Below are positions 8,619 through 15,607 of a DNA stretch of 39,747 nt, piece by piece. The position numbers were made by a program, and so were the translations under genes. The DNA comes from Candidatus Woesearchaeota archaeon. Its GTDB lineage: Archaea > Nanobdellota > Nanobdellia > Woesearchaeales > B72-G16. Numbering within the stretch: the stretch's first letter is position 1; each line of letters begins with the position of its first letter. The stretch is from NCBI GenBank assembly GCA_003650545.1, contig QMQO01000009.1, positions 1-39,747 on the forward strand, given 5' to 3'. Under the pieces are notes generated by a model. It made no database searches. It had not been told where the DNA came from and saw only the letters and a program-made list of their open reading frames with translations.

Positions 8619-10172
8619 ATGAAAACAAAAAAAGAACTGGGTGATTTGATTGACCTTAAACTATGGAATAAACTTCAGGCTAGCTTTGCCCAGGCAATAA
8701 AACTCCCTGTGCTCACAATAAATCCAGATGGTGAGATCATCTCAATCAGCCGTGATTTTCCGTTCTTTTGCCAAATGATTGAGAATAACGAAGAAGGCGC
8801 AAGAAAATGTACAGAATGTCGCAAACTAAATTTTGAAAAACTAAAGAAAGATGAAAATCGAATTTTATTTTATTATTGTCATGCAGATTTACTAAATATA
8901 ATGGTTCCAATCACGGTTAAAGGCGAACAAGTAGGTGCTGTTGTTTGTGAGTCTATACTACAAACAAAGAAAAACGTACCGAAGTGCAGAAAGGCGTCAG
9001 AAACTACAAAAATACCAACAGTTGAGTTTATTGATGCTATAAACGAAATGCGTATCCAAAAAAGAGAAGATGTAGAAAATTATGCAAAAGTTTTGTACAT
9101 TCTTTCTAATACTATTCCTGAGCTTGTACACCAAAAAGTGACGTCAGATCAAAAGATAAATGAATTAACAATTCTACATGATATCTCTAAAATGTTAAGT
9201 TCAACTCTAGAAATGGATAAAATGCTTGAAACTACAATGAAATTCATGAAGACTGCAGCAAAAGCAAAAGCATGCAGCACAGTTATAATTGAAGAAAATA
9301 GCAAAAAAAGATTTGAATTTGGAGAAGGCACTAATCAGTACATTAGCTTTGAGCAAGCAACTGTTGAAGAAGTCCAGAAGACAAGAAAACCTGTTGTGAT
9401 TCCTAATATCGAGAGTGAATCAGACAATAATATGTCAATAATATCTATTCCTATGAGTGTGAAAAACAAAGTAATCGGAGCAATAAATATATATGGCGCA
9501 CCTATCGAAAAGATGGGTGAGCACGATCTGAACTTTTTAACTATCATAACAAACCAAACAGCGTTAGCTGTTCAGAACGCCCAGCAATACGAACAAATCA
9601 AAGAACTAGCAATAACTGATAAACTAACATCATTGTATAACAGGCGACATTTTGAAAAACTAGTAGATACAGAGATTGAGCGTAGTAAACGTTATTCACA
9701 TCCGTTATCAATAGCTTTGCTTGACATAGACAACTTTGGTCACTACAACAATACGCATGGTCATCCTCGCGGTGACGAACTACTAGAGAACCTTTCAAAT
9801 ATATTAAAGCAGTGCACGCGCAAGATAGATATTCTTGGCAGATACGGTGGTGAGGAATTTATAATAGTCATGCCCAACACGAACGAGCAAGACGCGATAA
9901 ATGTTACTGAGCGAATAAGAAAAGCTATTGAAGAATTTGATTTTTATGGCCGTGACAAACAACCACTTGGAAAGGTTACAGCTTCAATTGGAGTTGTCAC
10001 TAATTTCAATTTTTCCAAAAAACAAGCTGAGTTAGTAGAAGCTGCTGACAGAGCACTCTACAATGCAAAAAATTCCGGCAGAAATCGGGTTATACATGAA
10101 ATCATTCCTGGTAACGATCCAATGGAACAGAAAAGCTTTGATGACTTTGTATTTAAAGGTGTTAAGGACTAA
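8619..10172 (+). CDS. diguanylate cyclase: PocR-GAF-GGDEF
   Basis: The 517-residue protein begins with a PocR-type ligand-sensing domain (about 5-155), with KCTECRKLNF near residue 70 and a YYCHADL segment; PocR domains in bacteria sense small hydrocarbon or polyol ligands, often with Cys residues involved. A GAF domain follows (about 185-325), then a GGDEF domain (about 335-500): DIDNF, the YNN and GHPRGD pair that reads guanine, and GGEEF at 410-414. RKID (R401, D404) is placed exactly as the product-inhibition site of c-di-GMP cyclases. No membrane segment is seen, so it should be cytosolic. Together these predict an allosterically inhibited diguanylate cyclase controlled by a ligand. GGDEF proteins are uncommon in archaea. 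The gene follows the PfkB-GGDEF gene in the same direction. Confidence 0.88.
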   Translation: MKTKKELGDLIDLKLWNKLQASFAQAIKLPVLTINPDGEIISISRDFPFFCQMIENNEEGARKCTECRKLNFEKLKKDENRILFYYCHADLLNIMVPITVKGEQVGAVVCESILQTKKNVPKCRKASETTKIPTVEFIDAINEMRIQKREDVENYAKVLYILSNTIPELVHQKVTSDQKINELTILHDISKMLSSTLEMDKMLETTMKFMKTAAKAKACSTVIIEENSKKRFEFGEGTNQYISFEQATVEEVQKTRKPVVIPNIESESDNNMSIISIPMSVKNKVIGAINIYGAPIEKMGEHDLNFLTIITNQTALAVQNAQQYEQIKELAITDKLTSLYNRRHFEKLVDTEIERSKRYSHPLSIALLDIDNFGHYNNTHGHPRGDELLENLSNILKQCTRKIDILGRYGGEEFIIVMPNTNEQDAINVTERIRKAIEEFDFYGRDKQPLGKVTASIGVVTNFNFSKKQAELVEAADRALYNAKNSGRNRVIHEIIPGNDPMEQKSFDDFVFKGVKD

Positions 10173-10194
10173 ACATTGTTAAAGACTAAACATT
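10161..10194. repeat. 17-bp tandem duplication at gene end
   Basis: Two abutting copies of GTTAA(A/G)GACTAAACATT differ at one base. The first copy contains the stop codon of the diguanylate cyclase; the second runs into the TATA box of the next gene. Confidence 0.8.
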
Positions 10195-10200
10195 TATAAA
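10190..10200 (+). promoter_or_regulatory. TATA box for DUF1003 gene
   Basis: ACATTTATAAA lies about 30-35 bases before the ATG at 10228. It indicates a separate promoter, not simple read-through from the cyclase gene. Confidence 0.45.
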
Positions 10201-10227
10201 TCAGGACATTTCTATCGTAACTAAAAG

Positions 10228-10761
10228 ATGGACGAATTAAAAGCTACCCAGAAAATTTCAAGGAAAAATTATGTTAGTTCAAATTCTGCTCTCTCTAAAA
10301 CATTAAAATCTGGGGATCTTGGCTTCAGAAAAACAAAGGCAAAAAATATATTACAGAAAACATTACAAAAAACCCAAGGTTATGACCATAAAAATAAACT
10401 AACCCCTGGTCAGCGTGCTGCAGATGCTGTTGCTAGGTTTGGTGGCAGTTGGACTTTCATAGTGATATTTTTAGGTTTTCTTATTTTGTGGATGATTTTA
10501 AACTCTATTATTCTTGTAAAATATGAAAAATCATTTGACGCCTATCCTTATATTTTACTCAATCTAGTCCTTTCGTGTCTAGCAGCAATCCAGGCCCCTA
10601 TCATCTTGATGAGTCAGAATAGAGCTGCAGAACGAGACAGGATAAAAGCAGATCGTGATTATGCTATAAATAGAAAAGCAGAGCGTGAAAATCAAATAAT
10701 CATGCGTGATCTTGAGCAGATGAAGAAGATGCTTAAAGCAATGGAGCAGAAAAAAATATGA
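10228..10761 (+). CDS. DUF1003 family membrane protein
   Basis: The 177-residue protein matches DUF1003: RAADAVARFGGSW near residue 65, two membrane helices (about 75-97 and 108-128) and the conserved IQAPIILMSQNRAAERDR, followed by a charged C-terminal coiled coil (about 130-177). DUF1003 proteins are two-helix inner membrane proteins of unknown function. The N-terminal 60 residues are basic and poorly conserved in appearance. It converges on the YchF gene with only two bases between stops. Its placement after two GGDEF genes may or may not be functional. Confidence 0.8.
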   Translation: MDELKATQKISRKNYVSSNSALSKTLKSGDLGFRKTKAKNILQKTLQKTQGYDHKNKLTPGQRAADAVARFGGSWTFIVIFLGFLILWMILNSIILVKYEKSFDAYPYILLNLVLSCLAAIQAPIILMSQNRAAERDRIKADRDYAINRKAERENQIIMRDLEQMKKMLKAMEQKKI

Positions 10762-10763
10762 CT

Positions 10764-11963
10764 TCATTTTTTACTAACAATCTCAATTACATCTCTGTTT
10801 TTCAGCATATGATCTTTACCAATTATCTGTTTAGTTTTTAAGTCAATTGCTTTAATAAATCCATTGCCAATATCAGAATGAACTTTATACGCAAACTCAA
10901 GCGCTGTTATGTTCTCTGGTACTAAAAGACAATCAGGAAGTATATTTCCGTCTTTATCCTCTAATTTGCCATTTGCAACAGGATAGACAGCTATATATTT
11001 TAATAACTCAAAAACAGCTTTATCCAAAACCTGTTGAACACCTGTGCTACCATAGACATCTAATATTTTTTTTTTAATGAAATCCAGTGCAGATTTTTGT
11101 TTTTCATTAAGTTCTTCTTCTTTTAATACTTTAAAATTATTTTCTCCTGGTATGTACTCTATCAAACCATGTTTAGCAGCTTCTCTTAAGGCTAGCTCAG
11201 ATTCAGCAGAACATGCTATCAAGATATAGTCCTTAAATTTCTCTTTTAATTTATCAAAATTTGCCTTTCCAGTGGGCATATCAACTTTGTTACATGCTAT
11301 TATGATTGGTTTTGTCTTTTTTCTTAGCATACTTGCAAAATTTTTTAGTTCTTTTTCGCTCCATTCATGAAGTTTTTTAACTAAATTTAGATTTTCCATG
11401 CATTCTTCAACAAGCTCTTCTGTTATACCGCCTAGGCCAGAAAATTGTTTTGCAATAGCTTTTCCAGTCTGTTGTTGCAATTGAACCACTTGCCTTGAAA
11501 GTTTGTCCCAAACCTTTTTTAGTAAACCAAAGTACCACATGTCAAGTTCGACTTCAAGAAATTTGATATCGTCAGCAGGATCGTAACTTCCTGGTTCTAC
11601 TGGTTCTCCCATCTCGTTTGTGCTTCCTGCAGCATCTACTACATGTATCAACACATCCGCCTGCCTTAGATCGTCAAGGAACTGGTTTCCTCGACCTAAA
11701 CCTTTATGTGCACCTGGGACAAGTCCTGCTACATCTAACATTCTTACAGGAACAAACCTGTTGTGATTTAAACAATAGCCTGTTCTAGGATTACATTTCT
11801 TTCCAAAATCTTTATCTACACATTTCACTTTAACATAAGCTATCCCTTCATTTGGAGAAATTGTTGTAAATGGATAATTTGCAATTTCAGCTTCGGCTAG
11901 GGTTGCTGCTCTAAAAAATGTTGATTTTCCAGTTGATGGTTTTCCTATACAACCTACAAACAT
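10764..11963 (-). CDS. YchF-type GTPase/ATPase (Obg family), archaeal
   Basis: The 399-residue protein carries the G1 motif GKPSTGKST (residues 7-15), a G3 region DVAGLVPGAHKGLG near 77, the G4 motif NKVD near 222, and a C-terminal TGS domain (about 310-395) ending in KNRDVIEIVSKK. The insertion with CNPRTGYCLNHN after the G2 region is typical of the archaeal branch of this family. YchF proteins bind the ribosome and hydrolyse ATP or GTP. The start is preceded by GGTG eight or so bases upstream and by a TATA element at about 11993-12002 on the minus strand. It converges with the DUF1003 gene. Confidence 0.92.
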   Translation of the reverse strand: MFVGCIGKPSTGKSTFFRAATLAEAEIANYPFTTISPNEGIAYVKVKCVDKDFGKKCNPRTGYCLNHNRFVPVRMLDVAGLVPGAHKGLGRGNQFLDDLRQADVLIHVVDAAGSTNEMGEPVEPGSYDPADDIKFLEVELDMWYFGLLKKVWDKLSRQVVQLQQQTGKAIAKQFSGLGGITEELVEECMENLNLVKKLHEWSEKELKNFASMLRKKTKPIIIACNKVDMPTGKANFDKLKEKFKDYILIACSAESELALREAAKHGLIEYIPGENNFKVLKEEELNEKQKSALDFIKKKILDVYGSTGVQQVLDKAVFELLKYIAVYPVANGKLEDKDGNILPDCLLVPENITALEFAYKVHSDIGNGFIKAIDLKTKQIIGKDHMLKNRDVIEIVSKK

Positions 11964-11992
11964 GAGTTACACCACGTTTTACTATTTTTTTC

Positions 11993-12002
11993 ATATATAA
12001 AT
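11993..12002 (-). promoter_or_regulatory. TATA box of YchF gene
   Basis: On the minus strand TTTATATATG lies about 30 bases upstream of the ATG at 11963, with a GGTG ribosome site between them. Confidence 0.5.
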
Positions 12003-12090
12003 ATCTTTCCAATTCTGTAGATATCAGACATGTCGTACTTTCTTGCCATTATCAATATATAAAACGACGTCTTTTATTTTGTAAGATAAG

Positions 12091-12120
12091 TGGCCAAAGT
12101 CTAAGGCTATCCTTTGGCCA
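12091..12120. repeat. perfect 9-bp inverted repeat, hairpin or operator
   Basis: TGGCCAAAG (12091-12099) and CTTTGGCCA (12112-12120) are perfectly complementary with a 12-base spacer. It stands in the 589-base interval between the YchF start and the PHP gene, about 90 bases beyond the YchF TATA box. No T-run follows on either strand, so a terminator is unlikely. Confidence 0.6.
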
Positions 12121-12244
12121 AATCACGATAAAAAAATGCAAACATCACAAACATGATCAAGCTGTAAGAGAAATATATTAATAAAAAAATATGTTAATAT
12201 AAAAAAGGTGGTTCAAGAAAGAAGGAAAGAGAAAGGTGATACAA

Positions 12245-12394
12245 ATGAGAAGCATTCCATTAGTGGTTGCTTTACTTTTGTGCATGTTCATTGTACGAGC
12301 AGCCAAGAAACAGCAACCCTATCCAGAAATAAATAGATTGCAACAATATCAAGAGTTTTCATTAAAAGAGTACCCTATAGGTTTACATGAATAG
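12245..12394 (+). CDS. small secreted or membrane peptide, 49 aa
   Basis: A 49-codon frame starts with a hydrophobic segment (IPLVVALLLCMFIV, residues 4-17) followed by a polar tail rich in Gln and Lys, which looks like a signal peptide or a short membrane anchor. A strong archaeal ribosome site, AAAGGTGAT, sits five bases before the ATG, and an AT-rich TATA-like element lies near 12170-12182. The stop is followed by GC-containing inverted repeats and a T-run at 12399-12454. No family is recognised. The well-placed ribosome site is the main reason to call it. Confidence 0.5.
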   Translation: MRSIPLVVALLLCMFIVRAAKKQQPYPEINRLQQYQEFSLKEYPIGLHE

Positions 12395-12398
12395 TATA

Positions 12399-12454
12399 CC
12401 GTTTTTAAAAAACGGGCATAACATCTTTAACTAATTCTTTTTTTCTTTGCCCGT
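12399..12454 (+). terminator. overlapping inverted repeats with T-run
   Basis: CCGTTTTT pairs with AAAAACGG (12399-12415), and ACGGGCA (12412-12418) pairs with TGCCCGT (12448-12454). Both use the same CGG, so only one can form at a time. A seven-T run lies between the arms of the second pairing. It follows the small peptide gene and probably ends its transcript. Confidence 0.4.
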
Positions 12455-12462
12455 CAGCTCTC

Positions 12463-12510
12463 TTTATATTTCTTATATTTCTTGTATTTTCTTGTATTTC
12501 TTTATATTTA
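12463..12510. repeat. short tandem repeat, TTATATTTC unit
   Basis: Five imperfect copies of a 9-10 base unit, TT(A/G)TATTTC, lie head to tail upstream of the PHP gene. Confidence 0.65.
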
Positions 12511-12512
12511 AA

Positions 12513-12540
12513 CTTAAAAACCTTTTTAAGCTATATAATT
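12513..12540 (+). promoter_or_regulatory. palindrome and TATA box before PHP gene
   Basis: The perfect palindrome CTTAAAAA-CC-TTTTTAAG (12513-12530) abuts a TATA-like element CTATATAATT (12531-12540). The ATG at 12553 would then be leaderless. A protein bound to the palindrome would cover the upstream BRE side of the promoter, so it is a candidate operator. Confidence 0.4.
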
Positions 12541-12552
12541 TTCCTTAACATT

Positions 12553-13254
12553 ATGTTAAAAGCAGACTTGCACATTCATACATCAAAAGATCCTGAGGAT
12601 CGTAGATATATACGCTTATCCCCGAAGGAAATAATAACGATTGCAGCAAAAAAAAAATTTGATGTAATTTCCATAACGCATCATTCTCATGTTTACTTTA
12701 ATGAAGAACTAAAGAATTTCGCCAAAAAACAAGGCATTCTACTTATACCAGGCTGTGAACATAGAATCGATGGTAAAGACATCCTCATTTATAATATAAC
12801 AGAAAAAGAACGCCGAAAAATCAAGACATTTAAAGACTTGAATAAAATTAGAAATAAAGCATTGGTAATCGCTCCACATCCATATTACTTTGGAATACAT
12901 AGCCTTGGAAGAGAGCTATGCAAAAATATTAATTTATTTGACGCAATAGAATATAGTCATTTCTACACAAGATGGTTCAATCCAAATAAGAAAGCAATAA
13001 AAATTGCTATAAAACACAACAAACCATTAATAGGCACATCCGACACACATTATTTATTTCAGTTTGGCACAACCTATACCCTTATCGATGCAAAAAAAAA
13101 CATAAAATCTGTTTTTAAAGCCATAAAGGAAAATAAAATTGTTGTTAAATCAAAACCTCTTTCACCACATGTTTTTCTTATATTAATAGCTAGGATGATT
13201 TTCACATTACCTAAGAAGCTATTTCAAATTATTTCATTTAAACATGAGTTTTAA
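12553..13254 (+). CDS. PHP-domain phosphoesterase
   Basis: The 233-residue protein has the PHP metal-binding motifs in order: DLHIHTS (D5, H7, H9), THHSH near 52, GCEHR near 75, APHPYY near 112 and GTSDTH near 163. PHP proteins are metal-dependent phosphoesterases, related to histidinol phosphatase and polymerase proofreading domains. The length is that of a stand-alone PHP protein (TrpH/PHP_N type). The last 40 residues are basic and hydrophobic (PHVFLILIARMIFTLP), perhaps a membrane-associating tail. The substrate cannot be inferred. It has its own promoter and no clear operon partner. Confidence 0.85.
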   Translation: MLKADLHIHTSKDPEDRRYIRLSPKEIITIAAKKKFDVISITHHSHVYFNEELKNFAKKQGILLIPGCEHRIDGKDILIYNITEKERRKIKTFKDLNKIRNKALVIAPHPYYFGIHSLGRELCKNINLFDAIEYSHFYTRWFNPNKKAIKIAIKHNKPLIGTSDTHYLFQFGTTYTLIDAKKNIKSVFKAIKENKIVVKSKPLSPHVFLILIARMIFTLPKKLFQIISFKHEF

Positions 13255-13331
13255 GATTTTTCTAAGAGAAAAGCTTATATATAAATAATCCATTTTGTAT
13301 TTAAAAAGAGACGATATTGAGATGATATATT

Positions 13332-13919
13332 ATGCCTATAGAACGTCCAATAATTAATTATGTTTTGAAATACAAAGAGGTGTTTGATCCTTGGGAACTT
13401 TATCTATTCATGAGAGAGTGGGCTATTGAAGAAGGCTGGGTATCTCGTAACGAAACAGAATTTAAGGAAACTTTTTATTTACAAAAGGAAACCAGTGCGG
13501 GCACAGAAATCTGGTATTGGTGGCGCTTCCATAAACCAATAAGTTCATTTTACAGATACGACTACAAAATAGATGCACACATATTATTTCTTAAGCCACA
13601 TGAATTAATAATTGAAGGGAAAAAGCTTAAGACTTTCCACGCTGAAATAGAGTTCACAGTGCGTGGTATACTTGTGATGGACCAAGAAGGTAACTGGGAG
13701 AAACACTGGTTATTGAAACACCTTTTAACACGCTATTTTATTAATCGAATTTACAAGAAGGATATTGAATATCACGGCCTTGTAATTTCTAGAGAAGCCA
13801 AAAAACTACAGGAATTTCTGAAATCATACTTTCAAATGGGCTCATTTGAGCGTGATCGTGAAGAGCGTTATTTTTTCGCAAAGCAATCTGGTCAAGTTCA
13901 GCCAGGCAGGATGAGATAA
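13332..13919 (+). CDS. uncharacterised protein, first of three tandem paralogues
   Basis: This 195-residue soluble protein is not recognised. It is rich in aromatic and charged residues, with a beta-strand-like centre (YDYKIDAHILFLKP, EIEFTVRGILVMDQEGNWE) and a helical C-terminal half (LLKHLLTRYFINRIYKKDIEYHG). The pattern Y-x6-D/W-x3-LY at the N-terminus, a W-containing middle, and a final helix before a Phe-rich end are shared with the two following genes, so the three look like diverged duplicates. The stop at 13917-13919 is one base before the next ATG, implying one transcript. A TATA-like element (TTATATATAAAT) lies near 13276-13288. Confidence 0.7.
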   Translation: MPIERPIINYVLKYKEVFDPWELYLFMREWAIEEGWVSRNETEFKETFYLQKETSAGTEIWYWWRFHKPISSFYRYDYKIDAHILFLKPHELIIEGKKLKTFHAEIEFTVRGILVMDQEGNWEKHWLLKHLLTRYFINRIYKKDIEYHGLVISREAKKLQEFLKSYFQMGSFERDREERYFFAKQSGQVQPGRMR

Positions 13920-13920
13920 A

Positions 13921-14448
13921 ATGCCAAAGTACGAGATGCATAAAAAATACTTATACAAAGCTCCTGGAAGGCAGATAGACAAAATTGAATACTCTGGGAT
14001 TGTAGACTGGGATGGTTTATATGCTTTAATTTCAAACTTTTTTATTTCTAGGAGGTATATTTTCACAGAAACATCAAATAAATTCAAAGCAGACAAAATA
14101 GGCTATCATTATGAGATAGAAATGGAAGCCTGGCGCAAAGTTACAAATTATTTCAAATATTGGCAAAAACTTTATATTAGAATCTGGGAAAAAGAACTTG
14201 TTGAAGTTATTAAAGAAGGTCAGAAAAAAAAAATGTACAGAATGCGTTTTTTTATTGAATTTATGCCTGCATTAGAGACAGACTACCAAAAACGCTTTGA
14301 AAAAAGCGAATTGGGAGAGAAATTTAGAGATTGGATTGAGAAGTACCTACTCAAACGCGAAATTGAATTTAGACACTGGGACAGTCTCTATTATGAAACA
14401 ATTGCATTGCGTAACGAGATAAAAAATTATTTAAACATTCAAGTATAG
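13921..14448 (+). CDS. uncharacterised protein, second tandem paralogue
   Basis: The 175-residue product shares the layout of its neighbours: IEYSGIVDWDGLYALI at the N-terminus, then EMEAWRKVTNYFKYW, a beta-rich middle (MYRMRFFIEFMPALETDYQ), and a C-terminal helix ending in IKNYLNIQ. The third gene has the matching pieces LDYQGLVDIPEFYKVV, RLEPWKTLTDYAQ and GSFLNIQ, which is clear evidence of homology by eye. There is no signal peptide, no membrane segment and no catalytic motif that I recognise. Translation is probably coupled to the gene upstream, one base away. Confidence 0.7.
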   Translation: MPKYEMHKKYLYKAPGRQIDKIEYSGIVDWDGLYALISNFFISRRYIFTETSNKFKADKIGYHYEIEMEAWRKVTNYFKYWQKLYIRIWEKELVEVIKEGQKKKMYRMRFFIEFMPALETDYQKRFEKSELGEKFRDWIEKYLLKREIEFRHWDSLYYETIALRNEIKNYLNIQV

Positions 14449-14454
14449 TTAAAA

Positions 14455-14970
14455 ATGGCAGAAGAAATGATTGTTGTGGATCATAAAACCTTGGACTACC
14501 AAGGCTTAGTTGATATTCCTGAGTTTTATAAAGTAGTAGATGGTTATTTTAAACGTAGAGGTTACGATAAAAAGGAAGCTTTGACAGCAGAAAATGTTAC
14601 AGAAACAGGAAAATACATGGAAGTTCGGCTAGAACCATGGAAAACACTAACTGATTATGCGCAGAGCAAGTTTGTGATACGCATACAATTCTTTGACACG
14701 AAAGAAGTCGAAATAGAGATTGACAAAGTGAAAAAACGTATTCATCAAGCTCATGTTAAAATAGTAACAGATGCATACCTTGTAACAGACTATGAAGGGA
14801 GATGGGAAGAAAATGCTTTTTCATTTTTCATCCGCACTCTGATGGACCGTTATTTTTTAAGAAGCCTTACCAACAAACAACGTGCAGAGATAGCCGAAGA
14901 CGTTGAGCGCTTTTATCAACTTATTGGTTCATTCTTGAACATACAGAAATATAGAATGTCCACATATTGA
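14455..14970 (+). CDS. uncharacterised protein, third tandem paralogue
   Basis: The 171-residue product is the clearest relative of the second paralogue: LDYQGLVDIPEFY against IEYSGIVDWDGLY, LEPWKTLTDY against MEAWRKVTNY, and FLNIQ near the end against YLNIQ. The middle (VKIVTDAYLVTDYEGRWEENAF) resembles the first paralogue (VRGILVMDQEGNWEKHWL). The start is six bases after the previous stop. No function can be assigned. An unknown small soluble fold expanded by duplication in one operon is the most that can be said. Confidence 0.7.
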   Translation: MAEEMIVVDHKTLDYQGLVDIPEFYKVVDGYFKRRGYDKKEALTAENVTETGKYMEVRLEPWKTLTDYAQSKFVIRIQFFDTKEVEIEIDKVKKRIHQAHVKIVTDAYLVTDYEGRWEENAFSFFIRTLMDRYFLRSLTNKQRAEIAEDVERFYQLIGSFLNIQKYRMSTY

Positions 14971-15274
14971 TAACTGATTTCTAACATGTTTAAGTTAAGT
15001 AACTTATGATAAACTGCATATGTTATAACCCAATTAAAATATTAGTTTTGAATATTAATAGTTTAAATATTAACAATTTAAATATTAATATACTAAGGTT
15101 AAGTCGATAGTCTAAAATTATAAAACATTAACATTAGCCACTTCAAAGCATATTAACTATTATTTATTTTTTAGTATTCATTTTTTAGAAAGATATACTA
15201 TGGATTGGACACTTAAGTTGGCAGCACTATTAATAGTAATCTTTATAAACAATTCTTTTTTTTATTTTAGAAAT
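14971..15274. other. very AT-rich intergenic region
   Basis: About 300 bases without a convincing gene. It holds repeated TTTAAATATTAA-type strings (15058-15100) and, at its right end, the TATA box of the tRNA-like gene. A 29-codon frame from 15200 runs into the tRNA and is not called. Confidence 0.6.
15242..15249 (+). promoter_or_regulatory. TATA box of tRNA-like gene
   Basis: TTTATAAA is centred about 29 bases before the first base of the acceptor stem at 15275, the standard spacing for an archaeal tRNA promoter. Confidence 0.6.
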
Positions 15275-15444
15275 GCCCCCGTAGCATAGTAGCTATTGCG
15301 ACAGTGGAGATATAAATTGCTTTGCAATATAATCTAACGTCGAACCTTGTAGCTACATGATGCGAGTGATGCTTGAAAGCTGTAGGTCGCGGGTGCAATA
15401 TTGCTGCGAGCATTGCTTAGCAATTGCAACTCCCGCCGGGGGCT
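15275..15444 (+). tRNA. intron-containing tRNA-like gene with two insertions
   Basis: The acceptor stem GCCCCCG (15275-15281) pairs with CGGGGGC (15437-15443), followed by T at the discriminator position and no encoded CCA. The D stem is GCA/TGC, the anticodon stem ACAGT (15301-15305) pairs with GCTGT (15379-15383), the variable region is AGGTC, and the T stem GCGGG (15389-15393) pairs with CCCGC (15432-15436). The anticodon-loop interval is 73 bases and the T-loop interval 38, so removing 66 and 31 bases gives a 73-base tRNA. Any splice choice in the first interval leaves NGA as anticodon (UGA if the loop is CTTGAAA), which would be serine, but the variable arm is short and serine tRNAs have a long one. 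Loop positions 18 and 55 are A and G where G and U are expected. Identity is unsettled; a pseudogene is possible. Confidence 0.6.
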
Positions 15445-15607
15445 TATCTATTTATTATCTATTTAAAGAGATAATAACTATGAATAACTTAGATTTCTAG
15501 AACAAAATATTTTAAACCTAGAAAAGAAGTCTCTCTTGATCTGTTTAATAATAAAAATTTGCTAAATTTTTCAAAAGATTAATATATCTCACAGATTCGT
15601 AATCTTT

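Noticed and set aside
12463-12510. CRISPR-like array
   Set aside because: Units are 9-10 bases with no spacers; it is simple tandem repeat growth. No CRISPR array was seen anywhere in the window.
15200-15289. 29-codon hydrophobic frame before the tRNA-like gene
   Set aside because: It overlaps the tRNA promoter and acceptor stem and has no ribosome site.
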